64,000 bases of DNA from an uncultured Bacteroidota bacterium (GCA_913062555.1 CAJXVU010000010.1:32963-96962), one strand, 5' to 3'. Shown: positions 53,446-63,905, counted from the first letter of the stretch. Notes: generated by a model from the letters alone, not told the origin. A program made the numbers and translations.

Positions 53446-53476
53446 TTTGCTCTCCATAATAATGTTTTTATATTTG
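53446..53476 (+). promoter_or_regulatory. tRNA-Met promoter, perfect Bacteroidota consensus
   Basis: TTTG (53446-53449), a 19-bp spacer and TATATTTG (53469-53476) match TTTG-N19-TAnnTTTG exactly, 16 bp ahead of the tRNA. Confidence 0.85.
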
Positions 53477-53491
53477 CAGCCGCAATTAGAT

Positions 53492-53565
53492 GGCGAGGTA
53501 GCTCAGTTGGTTAGAGCGTTGGATTCATAACCCAGAGGTCCCGAGTTCAAATCTCGGTCTCGCTA
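53492..53565 (+). tRNA. tRNA-Met (CAT), elongator or Ile2-type
   Basis: The cloverleaf is complete: acceptor GGCGAGG/TCTCGCT, D-arm GCTCAGTTGGTTAGAGC, anticodon loop TTCATAA (anticodon CAT), T-arm CCGAG-TTCAAAT-CTCGG. The first pair is G1-U72, so it is not the initiator signature. CAT could be Met, or Ile if the C is lysidine-modified; the sequence alone does not decide. CCA is not encoded. Confidence 0.9.
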
Positions 53566-53945
53566 CAACAAAAAGAAGCTCGATACAATGTATCGGGCTT
53601 TTTTTATAGCTAAAGCCAAATGCTGGCATTCAGACGAATAGCTATAAAAAAAGACCTAAAAACACGTAGTGTTTCGGGCTAATTTCTTTTGTATAGCTCC
53701 CCAAAAAAGATTCTCCGAACGAAAATCTCAATACTAGGTATTTTCTGTGACATTTTAAGAAAGCCATGATAAGCTAAATTTATCCAAAGACACATGAATA
53801 TGGATACCCCTAAAGTCGGCATTTTTATAAAATTAAAGTACACTACAAGGCCTCCAAAAGGCAACTAAATTTTAGTATCTTTAAAATCGCAATACAATAA
53901 CGATATTGATTTCTAATTGATGAATAACCCAAACTAGTACAACTT
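53566..53945. other. 380-bp stretch between tRNA-Met and the serine hydrolase gene
   Basis: It holds the tRNA terminator (53576-53604) and a 14-bp perfect inverted repeat (53598-53611 with 53640-53653). The remaining 290 bp have no convincing gene; a 61-codon minus-strand frame (53679-53864) has no start context or family match. Confidence 0.55.
53576..53605 (+). terminator. tRNA-Met terminator
   Basis: AGCTCGATACA pairs with TGTATCGGGCT (one G-U) around a very tight loop, followed by seven T, just after the tRNA 3' end. Confidence 0.7.
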
Positions 53946-55634
53946 ATGACATTATTAAAACCAAGTTTCCAACACATCCTATATGTTTTATTTTTATGCT
54001 TTGGACTAACAATACAGGCACAAGAGTCGAAATCTTTGGATTTAGAGTCACAAATTGATGCTGTTTTTGGCAGTTTCGACGATGCAGACAAACCAGGAGC
54101 GGCAGTTGCAGTTGTTGATCATGGCAAAATTATTTTTAAAAAGGGCTATGGGAGTGCCAATCTCGAATATGGGATTCCGAACTCCCCTTCGACGGTCTTT
54201 CATATTGCATCCGTGTCAAAGCAGTTTACGGTTTTTTCGATATTATTATTAGAGCAACAAGGGAAGCTGAGTTTCGATGATGACATCCGTAAATACATTC
54301 CTCAGGTTCCCGATTTTGGAACGATGATAACACTTCGCCATTTGGCCTCACATACCAGTGGTTTACGGGATCAGTGGAATTTATTAGCCATGGCGGGCTG
54401 GCGAATGGATGATGTGATTACCAAAGAACACATCTTAAAACTAGTAGCCAAACAAAAGGAATTGAATTTTAATCCTGGAGATGAGTACCTATACTGCAAT
54501 ACCGGTTTTACTTTATTAGCGGAAGTCGTTTCCAGAGTTTCGGGGATGTCTTTTGCCGAATTTACCAAGGCTAAAATTTTTAATCCTTTACAAATGTCGA
54601 GTACGCTTTTTTATGACGACCATGAGAAGATTGTAAAAAACAGGGCATATTCCTATGGTCCAAACGGGAATGGCTATAAAAAGCGGGTTTTAAGCTTTGC
54701 CAATGTAGGAGCGACAAGTCTGTTTACTACGGTAGAGGATTTAAGTCTGTGGTCTATGAATTTCGCAGCGCTAACCGTAGGGAATGCAAACATCATTAAA
54801 AAAATGAACACATTGGCTGTTTTAAATAATGGCAACACTTTTGGTGGGGCTTATGGTCAGTTCGTGAATACACATAAGGGTTTGAATCAGATTCAACATG
54901 GTGGTGCAGATGCGGGGTATCGCAGTTATATTGGGCGTTTTCCAGATCAGGAATTTGCCGTGGTGGTGTTTAGTAATTATGCGCGGTCTAATGCTCAGGG
55001 CTTAGCGCTTCAGGTGGCCGACTTGTATTTAAAAGATCATTTTCCAAAAGTGAATCCTTCCGAAGCTCCCAAAACTGAAGCTCCAAATTTCATGAGCCTA
55101 AGTAACAAACAACTCGAGAAATTTAGCGGACATTATTGGAACGACAATGGTACCTATGCCCGAAGAATACATGTAAAAAATGATACCTTAAGATATTACA
55201 GAAATGAGTTTAGTGAAAGCCCTCTCGCTCCTATTTCTAAAAACGAATTTCAAATGCTGAATGTTAATGTCGATTTGAAAGTAAAGTTTAAAGGTGCAGG
55301 CAATAAGCGAAAAATGATTGTTACTGTTGGTACTGACGATCCTGTGGAATCGGACGTGTTTATGCTGCCTGACTATACGGCAAACGACCTTAAAGGCTTT
55401 AATGGGGAGTATTACAGTGAGGAATTGAGTACCTATTATACTATTATTAATAATGACGAAAATTTAATAATTACTCACCCACGCCTAAGTGATTTTGAAA
55501 TTAAACCAATTAAAAATGATGTGTTTTCTGGAAATGGCATCGTAAAATTTGAACGGAATGCTAGTGGAAAGATCACCGGGCTTCGCGTTTCAAATGGACG
55601 GGTACGAAACTTATGGTTTCAAAAAGTGGAGTAA
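53946..55634 (+). CDS. Secreted serine hydrolase (beta-lactamase/class C fold)
   Basis: The 562-residue product has a signal peptide (to about 25, TIQAQ) and a penicillin-binding-like serine hydrolase domain: SVSK (Ser89 nucleophile, Lys92), YCN (183-185) and HGGADAG (near 316). A C-terminal beta-rich domain (about 390-562) resembles the extra domain in estB/DUF3471-type hydrolases. These enzymes are D,D-peptidases or esterases rather than lactamases in most cases; substrate unknown. Confidence 0.88.
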   Translation: MTLLKPSFQHILYVLFLCFGLTIQAQESKSLDLESQIDAVFGSFDDADKPGAAVAVVDHGKIIFKKGYGSANLEYGIPNSPSTVFHIASVSKQFTVFSILLLEQQGKLSFDDDIRKYIPQVPDFGTMITLRHLASHTSGLRDQWNLLAMAGWRMDDVITKEHILKLVAKQKELNFNPGDEYLYCNTGFTLLAEVVSRVSGMSFAEFTKAKIFNPLQMSSTLFYDDHEKIVKNRAYSYGPNGNGYKKRVLSFANVGATSLFTTVEDLSLWSMNFAALTVGNANIIKKMNTLAVLNNGNTFGGAYGQFVNTHKGLNQIQHGGADAGYRSYIGRFPDQEFAVVVFSNYARSNAQGLALQVADLYLKDHFPKVNPSEAPKTEAPNFMSLSNKQLEKFSGHYWNDNGTYARRIHVKNDTLRYYRNEFSESPLAPISKNEFQMLNVNVDLKVKFKGAGNKRKMIVTVGTDDPVESDVFMLPDYTANDLKGFNGEYYSEELSTYYTIINNDENLIITHPRLSDFEIKPIKNDVFSGNGIVKFERNASGKITGLRVSNGRVRNLWFQKVE

Positions 55635-55840
55635 GTGGTGTTGTATGACCGAAGTTGGATGATAGAAGACTGATGTCCTGACTATTATTTCTTGTTTAAA
55701 AAATTCAGTTTGACAAAAGGAATCATAGACCTAAGATTAGGTGTCTTTTAATGAATAAGGGTACTATAGTTTCATTAAAATCATGGCTCAATTTTAATCC
55801 GAATAAAGTATCTTGCATTACAAAAATTCAGAAAAAAAAG

Positions 55841-57172
55841 ATGACCTACACCATCATAGATATTGAGACTACAGGGCGTAATAAAATTACAGAAATCTCT
55901 ATTTTTAAATATGAAGGCAATCAGGTCATTGATGAATTTACGAGTCTTGTAAATCCTGAAACTTTAATTCCATCTTATATTACAGCCTTAACTGGAATAG
56001 ATAATGGCATGGTTGCCAATGCCCCGAGATTTCATGAAGTCGCGGAGTCTATTCTTGAAATTACTAAAGACTGTATTTTTGTAGCTCATAATGTCAATTT
56101 TGACTATAATATTATTCGTAATGAATTTAAGGATATTGGAGTCAATTTTTCAAGACGTAAATTGTGTACCATCCGCTTATCACGAAAATTATTTCCTGGC
56201 TTTAAATCTTATAGCTTAGGGAAACTTTGTAAATCTTTAAACATTGAAGTGGTCGACAGACATCGGGCTCGTGGGGATGCTGAAGCGACAGTCATTCTCT
56301 TTGAAATGCTATTGGCACGGACTGATGCGGCGCAGGTATTTGGTGATTTCCTAAAAAAGAATTCCAAAGAAGCAACTCTACCTGCACATTTATCCAGCAA
56401 TATTTTTGAGGCGCTACCCAATAGTGCTGGCATCTATTATTTTAAAAATAAAAAAGGAAAAATTATTTATGTTGGAAAGGCGAAGGACATTAAAAAACGT
56501 GTGCTCAGTCATTTCTATAACAAAACGGACAAAGAGTTGAACTTATGTCGGGAGACCAGTGATATCGACTTTGAATTGTCTGGGAGTGAATTCATTGCAT
56601 TACTCATGGAAGATGCCGCCATAAAAAAGCATTACCCAGAATATAATCAGGTTGCAAAACGGGCACCAAGAGCCTATGGTATTTTTAGTTATACTGATAG
56701 GAAAGGCTGTATCCATTTGGCATATAATAATTTAAAGGCAACACCCAATCCCTTATTTACTTTATTTAATATCACCGATTGCCGATCCTATTTGGAAAAA
56801 GTCTGTATGCAGTTTGAATTATGTCCTAAATACTGTCATTTACAGGAAGGGGTTGATGCCTGTTCACATTACAAAATTAAAACCTGTCATGGGGTTTGTA
56901 CTGATGAGGAAACTGTAGATGATTATAACAACCGTGTAAATCTAGCCATTGAACATATTAAAAATAGCTCTCAAGATATGATTATTAAGGAGAAAGGGAG
57001 ACATTGGGAGGAAGAAGCCTTTGTGATGGTAAAAAATGGAAGCTACTTAGGCTATGGTTTTATTGACCGTACTGAACAGATTTCTCGTTCGGAAGATTTA
57101 GAACGATTTCTCATTCCGCAAAACGATAATGTCAATGTACAAATGATTTTAAGACGGGCCTTACTAGGTTAG
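55841..57172 (+). CDS. DnaQ-type exonuclease fused to a GIY-YIG domain
   Basis: I use ATG 55841 (MTYTIIDIETTG); an upstream ATG at 55751 adds a basic stretch without match. The 443-residue product has a DEDDh 3'-5' exonuclease domain (residues 1-165: DIETTG, AHNVNFDYN, HRARGDAEA). A UvrC-like GIY-YIG nuclease domain follows (about 185-270: AGIYYFKNKKGKIIYVGKAKDIKKR), then a C-terminal part with several cysteines. This architecture is known in Bacteroidota, annotated as exonuclease/GIY-YIG or DNA polymerase III epsilon-like. A repair role is inferred. Confidence 0.92.
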   Translation: MTYTIIDIETTGRNKITEISIFKYEGNQVIDEFTSLVNPETLIPSYITALTGIDNGMVANAPRFHEVAESILEITKDCIFVAHNVNFDYNIIRNEFKDIGVNFSRRKLCTIRLSRKLFPGFKSYSLGKLCKSLNIEVVDRHRARGDAEATVILFEMLLARTDAAQVFGDFLKKNSKEATLPAHLSSNIFEALPNSAGIYYFKNKKGKIIYVGKAKDIKKRVLSHFYNKTDKELNLCRETSDIDFELSGSEFIALLMEDAAIKKHYPEYNQVAKRAPRAYGIFSYTDRKGCIHLAYNNLKATPNPLFTLFNITDCRSYLEKVCMQFELCPKYCHLQEGVDACSHYKIKTCHGVCTDEETVDDYNNRVNLAIEHIKNSSQDMIIKEKGRHWEEEAFVMVKNGSYLGYGFIDRTEQISRSEDLERFLIPQNDNVNVQMILRRALLG

Positions 57173-57417
57173 TCTAAAATAAAGTTCTCACAATCATATA
57201 TTTACAAATTTTAACACCTGTCATTGTCACAATAACCCGCTTTTTACCGTCTTTATATTTTAGACTAAAATTGTAAAGAATACTTGAGCAATTAAACGCC
57301 TGTATTTATAAGAGGTCTCATGATATCCCTAATCATCTGTTTATGGTGAGGAATCTTTGGCGTACTTTTAGTTTTATAAATCTGAATAACAACAAATTAA
57401 TCAATCAAAATCAACCT

Positions 57418-58926
57418 ATGAAATTCGCATTCAAAATTGTGTTTCTCCTCAGTACAATCTGTTTTACCTCCTGTAAGCAATCAGATAAAAATCCTGCCGA
57501 CATCAGCTATGAAGTCACAGCTAATCTTAATGACAGTACGAACTTGTTAGTGAAATTTAATTATAAAAGTGATGTTAACGGTGAGCTCTTGTTAAAATAT
57601 GAAAACACCTCCTGGGGCGACACCGATATCTACAATTGTATCAGCAGTTTTAAAGTAGATCCTGAGCCTACGTCTGTAGTGTTTGATAGAGATAGCAGTT
57701 TGGTAAGAATCAAAACAACCCCAAATCAAATCAACGAAATACAATATACCATAACTCAGGATTTTAAAGAACCATTACAAAATTATCACCGCTATAGGCC
57801 AATTATCAATAAGGATTATTTTCATACGCTTGGGATGCGCCTATTCATGTTTCCTGTAGATTTATTTGCAACGGAAGCAAGTAAAGCCTCCATTGCCATT
57901 TCATGGGGTGAAATGCCTAATAACGGCTTATTTCATAGTAGTTTTGGGTATGAAAGGGAACAACTCATCAAGGTGACCCAGGAAGATTTATATGCCTCCT
58001 TTTTTATAGGAGGAGATTTTAGACGCTATCAATTTGAATCTAATACCCGCCCTGTATATTTTGTAACTCGTGGCGATTGGAAAACAATTAAGGATGATCG
58101 ACTTTTCAGCTTATTAAAAGAAACTATTTCGTTTCAAGATAAATTTTGGAATGACCCTAGAAAAGAAATGTACTCGGTATCACTCATCCCTACTTTCGAA
58201 ACCTGGACTAAAACTTCAAAGTCCAATTCCCTTGGAGGAAGCTGTCTTACAAACTCATTCATATCTTTTGCATCAAACAATGATGGTACAACTCTAAATC
58301 GATTGTCATGGCTCTATAATCATGAATTACTTCATACTTGGATTGGAAGAACTATTCTCAATGAAGATGAGGTTAAACAATATTGGTTTAGTGAAGGCTT
58401 TACTGACTATTACGCCTATAAATTGATGCTTAAAAATGATAATTTAAGCAGTGAGGAATTTATAGACATACTCAATAAAGAGGTGATTACTCCCCATTAT
58501 AAAGACGAGATTAATAGCATTCCAAATTCGGAGCTCACTTTTAACACCTATTGGTCAAATTATAAACGATATCAAAAATTGCCATATAGACGAGGCTTGC
58601 TTTATGCTTTTTTAATTGATACTCAAATTAAACAGCAATCCAATTTTGAAAAGAGTCTAGATCACTTAATGTTAGATTTCTTTCAACTTGCGCTTGATGA
58701 CGAAAGTATGCGTTTAAATAATAAAGTATTTAAATCTCATTTGAGCAACTATTTAAGCAGTGAAGCACTATTTGATTTCGAACAGTATATCATTAAAGGT
58801 CAATTAATAGATTTCAGAGGTAAATTACCAAAAGGATTGACGATTGACTATGTTGAAAATATTCCGTTGTTTAAAATTGAATCAAGCGCTAATATTGAGC
58901 AGTTGGGACTTCATTTAAAACAATAA
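57418..58926 (+). CDS. M61-like metallopeptidase lipoprotein
   Basis: I use ATG 57418 (MKFAFKIVFLLSTICFTSC, Cys19 lipobox) and not the ATG at 57343, which would hide the signal. The 502-residue product has the zinc motif HELLHTW with downstream Glu in FSEGFTDYYA, as in M61 glycyl aminopeptidases (HExxH...E, gluzincin clan MA). N-terminal beta-rich part fits M1/M61 relatives. Membrane-anchored, probably periplasmic or surface exposed. Substrate unknown. Confidence 0.82.
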   Translation: MKFAFKIVFLLSTICFTSCKQSDKNPADISYEVTANLNDSTNLLVKFNYKSDVNGELLLKYENTSWGDTDIYNCISSFKVDPEPTSVVFDRDSSLVRIKTTPNQINEIQYTITQDFKEPLQNYHRYRPIINKDYFHTLGMRLFMFPVDLFATEASKASIAISWGEMPNNGLFHSSFGYEREQLIKVTQEDLYASFFIGGDFRRYQFESNTRPVYFVTRGDWKTIKDDRLFSLLKETISFQDKFWNDPRKEMYSVSLIPTFETWTKTSKSNSLGGSCLTNSFISFASNNDGTTLNRLSWLYNHELLHTWIGRTILNEDEVKQYWFSEGFTDYYAYKLMLKNDNLSSEEFIDILNKEVITPHYKDEINSIPNSELTFNTYWSNYKRYQKLPYRRGLLYAFLIDTQIKQQSNFEKSLDHLMLDFFQLALDDESMRLNNKVFKSHLSNYLSSEALFDFEQYIIKGQLIDFRGKLPKGLTIDYVENIPLFKIESSANIEQLGLHLKQ

Positions 58927-58928
58927 CT

Positions 58929-60218
58929 CTATTTATTTTGACTATTCTTTTTGGTATTGATTCTGTGAAAAACAAGTGAAGCCACGAGTCCTACAGCTGC
59001 AAAAATGGAAAGCATAACAAATACATGTTGATGTCCTGTTACACCCGGAGAATTATCTAAAAGATATCCCATTACCGGTCCAACAAAAATATCTGGTGTA
59101 TAGCCCACCACCGAAATTACGCCAACGGCAGTACCCGTTATAGCTAAAGGAATATGACCTTCTTGCATGGCTGCAAAATATAAAGTTCTAATAGCATACA
59201 CACCGGTTGCAGTAATTATTAGTGACATAAAAAAGAGGAGGTGCATTTGAGCATCAATGATACCTGTAGCATAAAACACCCCTCCAATGAGCATGGTTAT
59301 AAATCCTAAAATCATCCAAAGCGAAGCTCGCGATCTATCGGCTAATAAGCCTATACTAACACAAACAACTGGGCGGATATACAATAGAAAAGTACCAACC
59401 TGTGCCGATTTAATTTCGTCGTATAACATGACTTCTTTGGCATAAAGTGAAAAGATATCGGTAAGCTTATACCCCACATAGGCACATAGAATAATGACCA
59501 TCAATAACCACACTGAAGGTATTTTAATAACGCTTTTGAAATTGGCATAAGTGGTTCGTTTTGTAACTGCAGTTGGTGCTGAGTCTTCAGAGCTGTGTTT
59601 GGTTTTCATAAAGAACAGCACTAGTAAACCCACTACGGTTACCATTAACGAAGTAAATAATATCACATAACGAAAGGCTTCCTGTTGCTCAATTAAAGTG
59701 ACTTTGTCGAGATCAACAGTAATAAACAATGAAAAAATAAGCACTCCTATTGTCCCCATTCCTGCGGCCACCAATCCTCTACCACCTTCCAAGAAACCAA
59801 AGGCACGTCCTTGTTTACTGGTACCTCCCCACACTCTTGTGGCTTTAATCATAGCGCCCCAAAATAAAAAGATAGTGGTAAATCCCCAGTAACCAAAAAG
59901 TATTTTCATGATAGTATATGAAGGATAGCTTGCCATAACAAGCCCACCTAAAGCCGTTAGAAATAAAGCCAACGCAATCAATATCCTCGGTTTAAATTTA
60001 TCGGCTAAAGTGCCTCCCCATAAATAAGACACAAATGCCACAATACCATAGACCGAAAAACAGGTTCCCAATTGAAAATTATTGAGCTGAAAGACATCCA
60101 ATACCGTAGGCCTGAAAATTCGAGCCAATACAAATGGTAAAATAAAAATAGATTCTCCCGCCAGAATCAGCAGTAGAATCATATGTAAGGGTGGTTTATT
60201 ATTTTGAGATATGGCCAT
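58929..60218 (-). CDS. MFS transporter
   Basis: The 429-residue product has twelve predicted TM helices and an MFS signature after TM2 (GGTLADKFKPR). There is a long central cytoplasmic loop (KTKHSSEDSAPTAVTKRT) between TM6 and TM7. It convergently faces the M61 gene with a 2-bp gap. The GlpT/UhpT or nucleoside/sugar-phosphate branches share some features (LEGGRGLVAAG), but the substrate is not identifiable. Confidence 0.88.
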   Translation of the reverse strand: MAISQNNKPPLHMILLLILAGESIFILPFVLARIFRPTVLDVFQLNNFQLGTCFSVYGIVAFVSYLWGGTLADKFKPRILIALALFLTALGGLVMASYPSYTIMKILFGYWGFTTIFLFWGAMIKATRVWGGTSKQGRAFGFLEGGRGLVAAGMGTIGVLIFSLFITVDLDKVTLIEQQEAFRYVILFTSLMVTVVGLLVLFFMKTKHSSEDSAPTAVTKRTTYANFKSVIKIPSVWLLMVIILCAYVGYKLTDIFSLYAKEVMLYDEIKSAQVGTFLLYIRPVVCVSIGLLADRSRASLWMILGFITMLIGGVFYATGIIDAQMHLLFFMSLIITATGVYAIRTLYFAAMQEGHIPLAITGTAVGVISVVGYTPDIFVGPVMGYLLDNSPGVTGHQHVFVMLSIFAAVGLVASLVFHRINTKKNSQNK

Positions 60219-60333
60219 ATTTAGAGCAGTTAAACCCTAATTTATTACAGGGTGTTTCCAAAAGCTTGTAACAAACATATACAAAAAAATGGAATCACCC
60301 TGTTAATACTTCGGCAAGTACCAGAATTTATTA

Positions 60334-60885
60334 CTAACGTTCAAATACCAAGGCTTCGTTATATTCGCCTACAAATTCACCGCCAGCGGTATGAAATACC
60401 ATTCTTTCTTCTGAAAGTTCGGCCAATTTATAATAAGCACCCGAGCAAATCGTGTAGGTTGCATTATCCTTTATCCTACATTCTTCAAAATGCAAGGTTA
60501 TAGTATACTCCGCATCAGACCAATCTGTTGGCCAAAATAACAATCTTGCTTCAAAGCGTTCAGATTCACTGATGCTTTCAAAACAGCGTTGTTCCCCCAA
60601 ATTAATAGCAACCTCGTCACTAGATGCCGAAAAAGTATAGACATCATCAGCGCCACATAGACTATTAATATGAGTATCTGTAGCATGATCAAAAATGCTA
60701 ATCACTTCAGTTAGACGCCAGGACTTTTCGCTATTACCATGAATAATAGCCATTTTAGCTTCTTCAAATAATGGGATAGTCGTTTTCTTTATTGCATCAG
60801 AATCGTCATCAGAATCGCAATTAACGAGTATTAATGAAAGGCAAAATCCGAGTAGGATTTTAAAAATTTGATTGTAATTTTTCAC
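60334..60885 (-). CDS. Lipoprotein of unknown function
   Basis: The 183-residue product has a lipobox-like signal (LSLILVNC, Cys23) and an Asp-rich stretch (DSDDDSDA). Its beta-rich pattern (SWRLTEV... YTFSASSDEV... YTITLHFEEC) is reminiscent of lipocalin-like domains of Bacteroidota lipoproteins. It has four Cys in the mature part. No function recognised. Confidence 0.75.
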   Translation of the reverse strand: MKNYNQIFKILLGFCLSLILVNCDSDDDSDAIKKTTIPLFEEAKMAIIHGNSEKSWRLTEVISIFDHATDTHINSLCGADDVYTFSASSDEVAINLGEQRCFESISESERFEARLLFWPTDWSDAEYTITLHFEECRIKDNATYTICSGAYYKLAELSEERMVFHTAGGEFVGEYNEALVFER

Positions 60886-60978
60886 GTATTTGTTTTTTGA
60901 TTAATATGATGAATGGTTTTACAACAAGTATGCCGAAACATACCAATTATAAAACTAAATTTGAATTAATCTTGCTAA

Positions 60979-61794
60979 TTATTCGTGCAGTGACATTGCT
61001 ATCTTTTCAAGGGTTTTTTTCTTAGAGATTTTGCGGATAATTAGGAGTCCGGCAAAGAACAAAGGAAGGACAACAATTATGGATCCCATTGCCGACATCA
61101 GGTCTTGTTTTTCCAATTCCCCAGCCATTGCATCCTGATCAATCAAGGTATTTATACTAAACACAAAATCAATAAGACCATGAATAATTGCTAAGGGTAC
61201 AAGTTTATTGGTTTTCAATAAAATAGCCCCAAAAGCGGCTCCAATAAAAAAGGCATATATAACTTGGCTCACAGAAGCGGCAATATTATCCAATTTTAAG
61301 TTTAGTAAATGTAACAAGCCAAACAACAAAGCTGGCAAGAATATGCTCCAAACCACTCCGTTTTTATGATTGATAAAGCGCTTTAAAAACACAGATTGTA
61401 AAAGCCCTCTAAAAATAAATTCTTCAGAAAAGCCTACCGATAGCATAGCAATAAAGAGTAAAACGGTGTCTATCATTGAAACGCCAGAGAGATCTGTCTC
61501 TATCAATGATAACACCCCTAACAAGACGAGATACATCGGGATTAAAACGAAGTACTTTTGGTCCCATTTAAATTGACGACTTAATCCGGATAGTTCGACC
61601 AATTTTAATTTTTTAATTGCAATTATAGAAAGGGAAACAATAACAATGTTTTTAAATATCCTACTGAGATGTTCTGCCCGCTTAACAGTGAATCCAAGAT
61701 CTTCAATAATGGCTTCCAGAGGTAATTTAATAATCCCTAGAAACACAATTAAAGTTATTATAGTAATTGGGAAAAGCTTTTGTATACGCATCAT
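60979..61794 (-). CDS. CPBP family intramembrane metalloprotease
   Basis: The 271-residue product has about eight TM helices. CPBP/Abi motifs are present: SEEFIFRG (Glu124, Glu125, Arg129), LLFGLLHL with conserved His, and the third motif AIIHGLIDFVF. These residues bind zinc in the related Rce1 family. A peptidase acting on a membrane substrate is likely; unassigned. Confidence 0.92.
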   Translation of the reverse strand: MMRIQKLFPITIITLIVFLGIIKLPLEAIIEDLGFTVKRAEHLSRIFKNIVIVSLSIIAIKKLKLVELSGLSRQFKWDQKYFVLIPMYLVLLGVLSLIETDLSGVSMIDTVLLFIAMLSVGFSEEFIFRGLLQSVFLKRFINHKNGVVWSIFLPALLFGLLHLLNLKLDNIAASVSQVIYAFFIGAAFGAILLKTNKLVPLAIIHGLIDFVFSINTLIDQDAMAGELEKQDLMSAMGSIIVVLPLFFAGLLIIRKISKKKTLEKIAMSLHE

Positions 61795-61901
61795 AATTTT
61801 GTATTCCTGAGTTTAAAAAGTAGACGATAGTAATACCTACTTGTTACATCAGTAAATCAAAAATACAATGGCCGGGGAAAAGTTATTTATTTAGATACTA
61901 A

Positions 61902-61932
61902 TAAAAAAGCTCCAATGTATTGGCACTTTTTT
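61902..61932 (-). terminator. Terminator of hisS
   Basis: On the minus strand AAAGTGCCAA-TACA-TTGGAGCTTT forms a hairpin (one G-U and one mismatch) followed by TTTTTT, directly after the hisS stop. Confidence 0.75.
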
Positions 61933-63302
61933 TATTGTATTGCTTTTATAAGCGCTTCTAGCGATAGCTTTTGCTGTTCGCCAGTACTCATGTCTTTTAA
62001 AGTATAATTATTGCTTAGAAGCTCTTCATCCCCTACTAAAACCACGTTCGAGATTTGTCGTTTATTGGCATAATTCATTTGCTTCTTCATTTTGGAAGTA
62101 TCAGGATACAACTCGGCATTGATCCCCTGTTGTCTAAGTGCCTTAATTGCTTTTAAACTATATAAAGCTTCAGACTCACCAAAGTTGATGAATAGGACAT
62201 CTATGGTATTTGATACCGTTTCAGGAAATAAATTAAGCTCTTCAAGAACCAGATAAATTCTATCCAGACCGAAACTAATCCCAACACCACTCACATCTTT
62301 GAGTCCGAAGATACCAGTAAGATCATCATAACGACCACCTCCACCAATGGAACCCATATTTACACCTTCTGGGGCGGCGACTTCATAAATTGCTCCCGTA
62401 TAATAATTGAGTCCTCGGGCTAAGGTGACATCTAGTTCCATGCGCGCTGTTTTAAGCTCTAAACTAGAAATTGCATTATCTATAAATTCCAATTCTTCGA
62501 TCCCTTTAAGCCCTTCTTCCGAAGTGCTTAAGATTGATTTTAAGCTTTTAATTTGAGCTTCAAAAGTTCCTGAGATACTGAATAACGGTTGTAATTTATC
62601 AATGCCTTCCTGAGGAATACCTTTGTTGAGCATTTCTTCCTTTACTTTTTCTTCTCCAATTTTATCGAGCTTATCTAAAGCTACTGTAAAATCGATAAGC
62701 TTGTCTTGAGCACCAATCACTTCAGCAATTCCAGAAAGGATCTTGCGATTATTAATTTTTATACATACCCCTTCCAAGCCTAAGCTTGCAAAAACATCAT
62801 CATACAATTGCACAAATTCAACTTCCTGCCATAGGGACTTAGACCCCACCACATCTGCATCGCATTGAAAAAACTCTCTAAAGCGTCCTTTTTGTGGTCG
62901 GTCGGCACGCCATACAGGTTGAATTTGATAACGCTTAAATGGAAATTCAATCTCATTTTGGTGTTGTACAACATAGCGTGCGAATGGTACGGTAAGATCA
63001 TAACGCAACGCTTTTTCAGATATTTTTGAGGTCATTTTATTAGCATCCTTTGCACTGTACAATGCATCGTCTACTTTTCGTAAATAATCTCCAGAATTTA
63101 ATATTTTAAAAATCAAGCGGTCACCTTCTTCACCATACTTCCCCATAAGGGTCTCAGAATTTTCAAAGCTTGGTGTTTCTATAGGCTGAAAGCCAAATCG
63201 TTCGAAACTTTTTTTAATGATTCCAAAAATATAATTGCGTTTCGCAACTTGTTCTGGTGAAAAATCTCTAGTGCCTTTTGGTATGCTTGGTTTTTGTGCC
63301 AT
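61932..63302 (-). CDS. hisS: Histidine-tRNA ligase
   Basis: This class II aminoacyl-tRNA synthetase charges tRNA-His. The 456-residue product has motif 1/2 region [30 protein letters not shown], the His-specific [13 protein letters not shown] and motif 3 with [14 protein letters not shown]-terminal anticodon-binding domain (about 365-456) follows. Bacterial-type size. It pairs functionally with the tRNA-His at 16605. Downstream of the DUF6495 gene by 41 bp. Confidence 0.97.
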   Translation of the reverse strand: MAQKPSIPKGTRDFSPEQVAKRNYIFGIIKKSFERFGFQPIETPSFENSETLMGKYGEEGDRLIFKILNSGDYLRKVDDALYSAKDANKMTSKISEKALRYDLTVPFARYVVQHQNEIEFPFKRYQIQPVWRADRPQKGRFREFFQCDADVVGSKSLWQEVEFVQLYDDVFASLGLEGVCIKINNRKILSGIAEVIGAQDKLIDFTVALDKLDKIGEEKVKEEMLNKGIPQEGIDKLQPLFSISGTFEAQIKSLKSILSTSEEGLKGIEELEFIDNAISSLELKTARMELDVTLARGLNYYTGAIYEVAAPEGVNMGSIGGGGRYDDLTGIFGLKDVSGVGISFGLDRIYLVLEELNLFPETVSNTIDVLFINFGESEALYSLKAIKALRQQGINAELYPDTSKMKKQMNYANKRQISNVVLVGDEELLSNNYTLKDMSTGEQQKLSLEALIKAIQ

Positions 63303-63343
63303 TATATTGTGTTAAAAAACAAATATCTTACTTTTTTATTTAG

Positions 63344-63814
63344 CTAGCCTATAAGTTTTTCAAAATACTTAAAAAGATCCCCTTTTGTAATCATTGAGCC
63401 TTGTTGAATGAGCTCAAATTTATTGAATTGTTTATCTTCAGAATAATCTTTATTTGCATTAAACAGCTCTACATCATCACTCATTAAATTTTCTCTCAAC
63501 CATGAAAAGCCTTCACGAGTTGTTAAATCGACAGCTTCATTTTTTAATTTTAGACCAACAAGTTCGATTTGGTTCTCGGCCAAGTGAAATAAATACATAT
63601 GTTGTGGTGAGATGTTTTCTAAATATTTCGCTTTTGAAAGCACTCCTTCCCATACCAAATCACTGAACACATCCAATTCTTGCTCAGCCACTTCAGGCTT
63701 ATTAGTTTTAATTGTGGCCCATTCATCGGCAGTAATAGATTGTGTTGCCAAAAAGTTGATAAACTCCTGGTGTAACTCTTCAAATTGTTCTTTGGATAAT
63801 CTCGTGTACTTCAT
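63344..63814 (-). CDS. DUF6495 family protein
   Basis: The 156-residue product (MKYTRLSKEQFEELHQEFIN at the N-terminus) is an acidic, helical protein that I recall as DUF6495, widespread in Flavobacteriia beside hisS. No motif suggests a catalytic role. Likely co-transcribed with hisS. Function unknown. Confidence 0.78.
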   Translation of the reverse strand: MKYTRLSKEQFEELHQEFINFLATQSITADEWATIKTNKPEVAEQELDVFSDLVWEGVLSKAKYLENISPQHMYLFHLAENQIELVGLKLKNEAVDLTTREGFSWLRENLMSDDVELFNANKDYSEDKQFNKFELIQQGSMITKGDLFKYFEKLIG

Positions 63815-63905
63815 GTTTCAATTTATTATAAGACCCAACTAAGAAGCGAGATTCGTTCAAATAAGTAAAGCAACAACCTATCGGTTTATGAATTGAAGTT
63901 TTACT

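Noticed and set aside
53679..53864. A 61-codon minus-strand frame with hydrophobic composition
   Set aside because: It sits in an AT-rich intergenic region, has no recognisable family, no promoter and no operon partner.
60252..60503. An 83-codon plus-strand frame opposite the lipoprotein gene
   Set aside because: It is a shadow of the lipoprotein gene on the other strand (60334-60885), which has a lipobox and matching composition.
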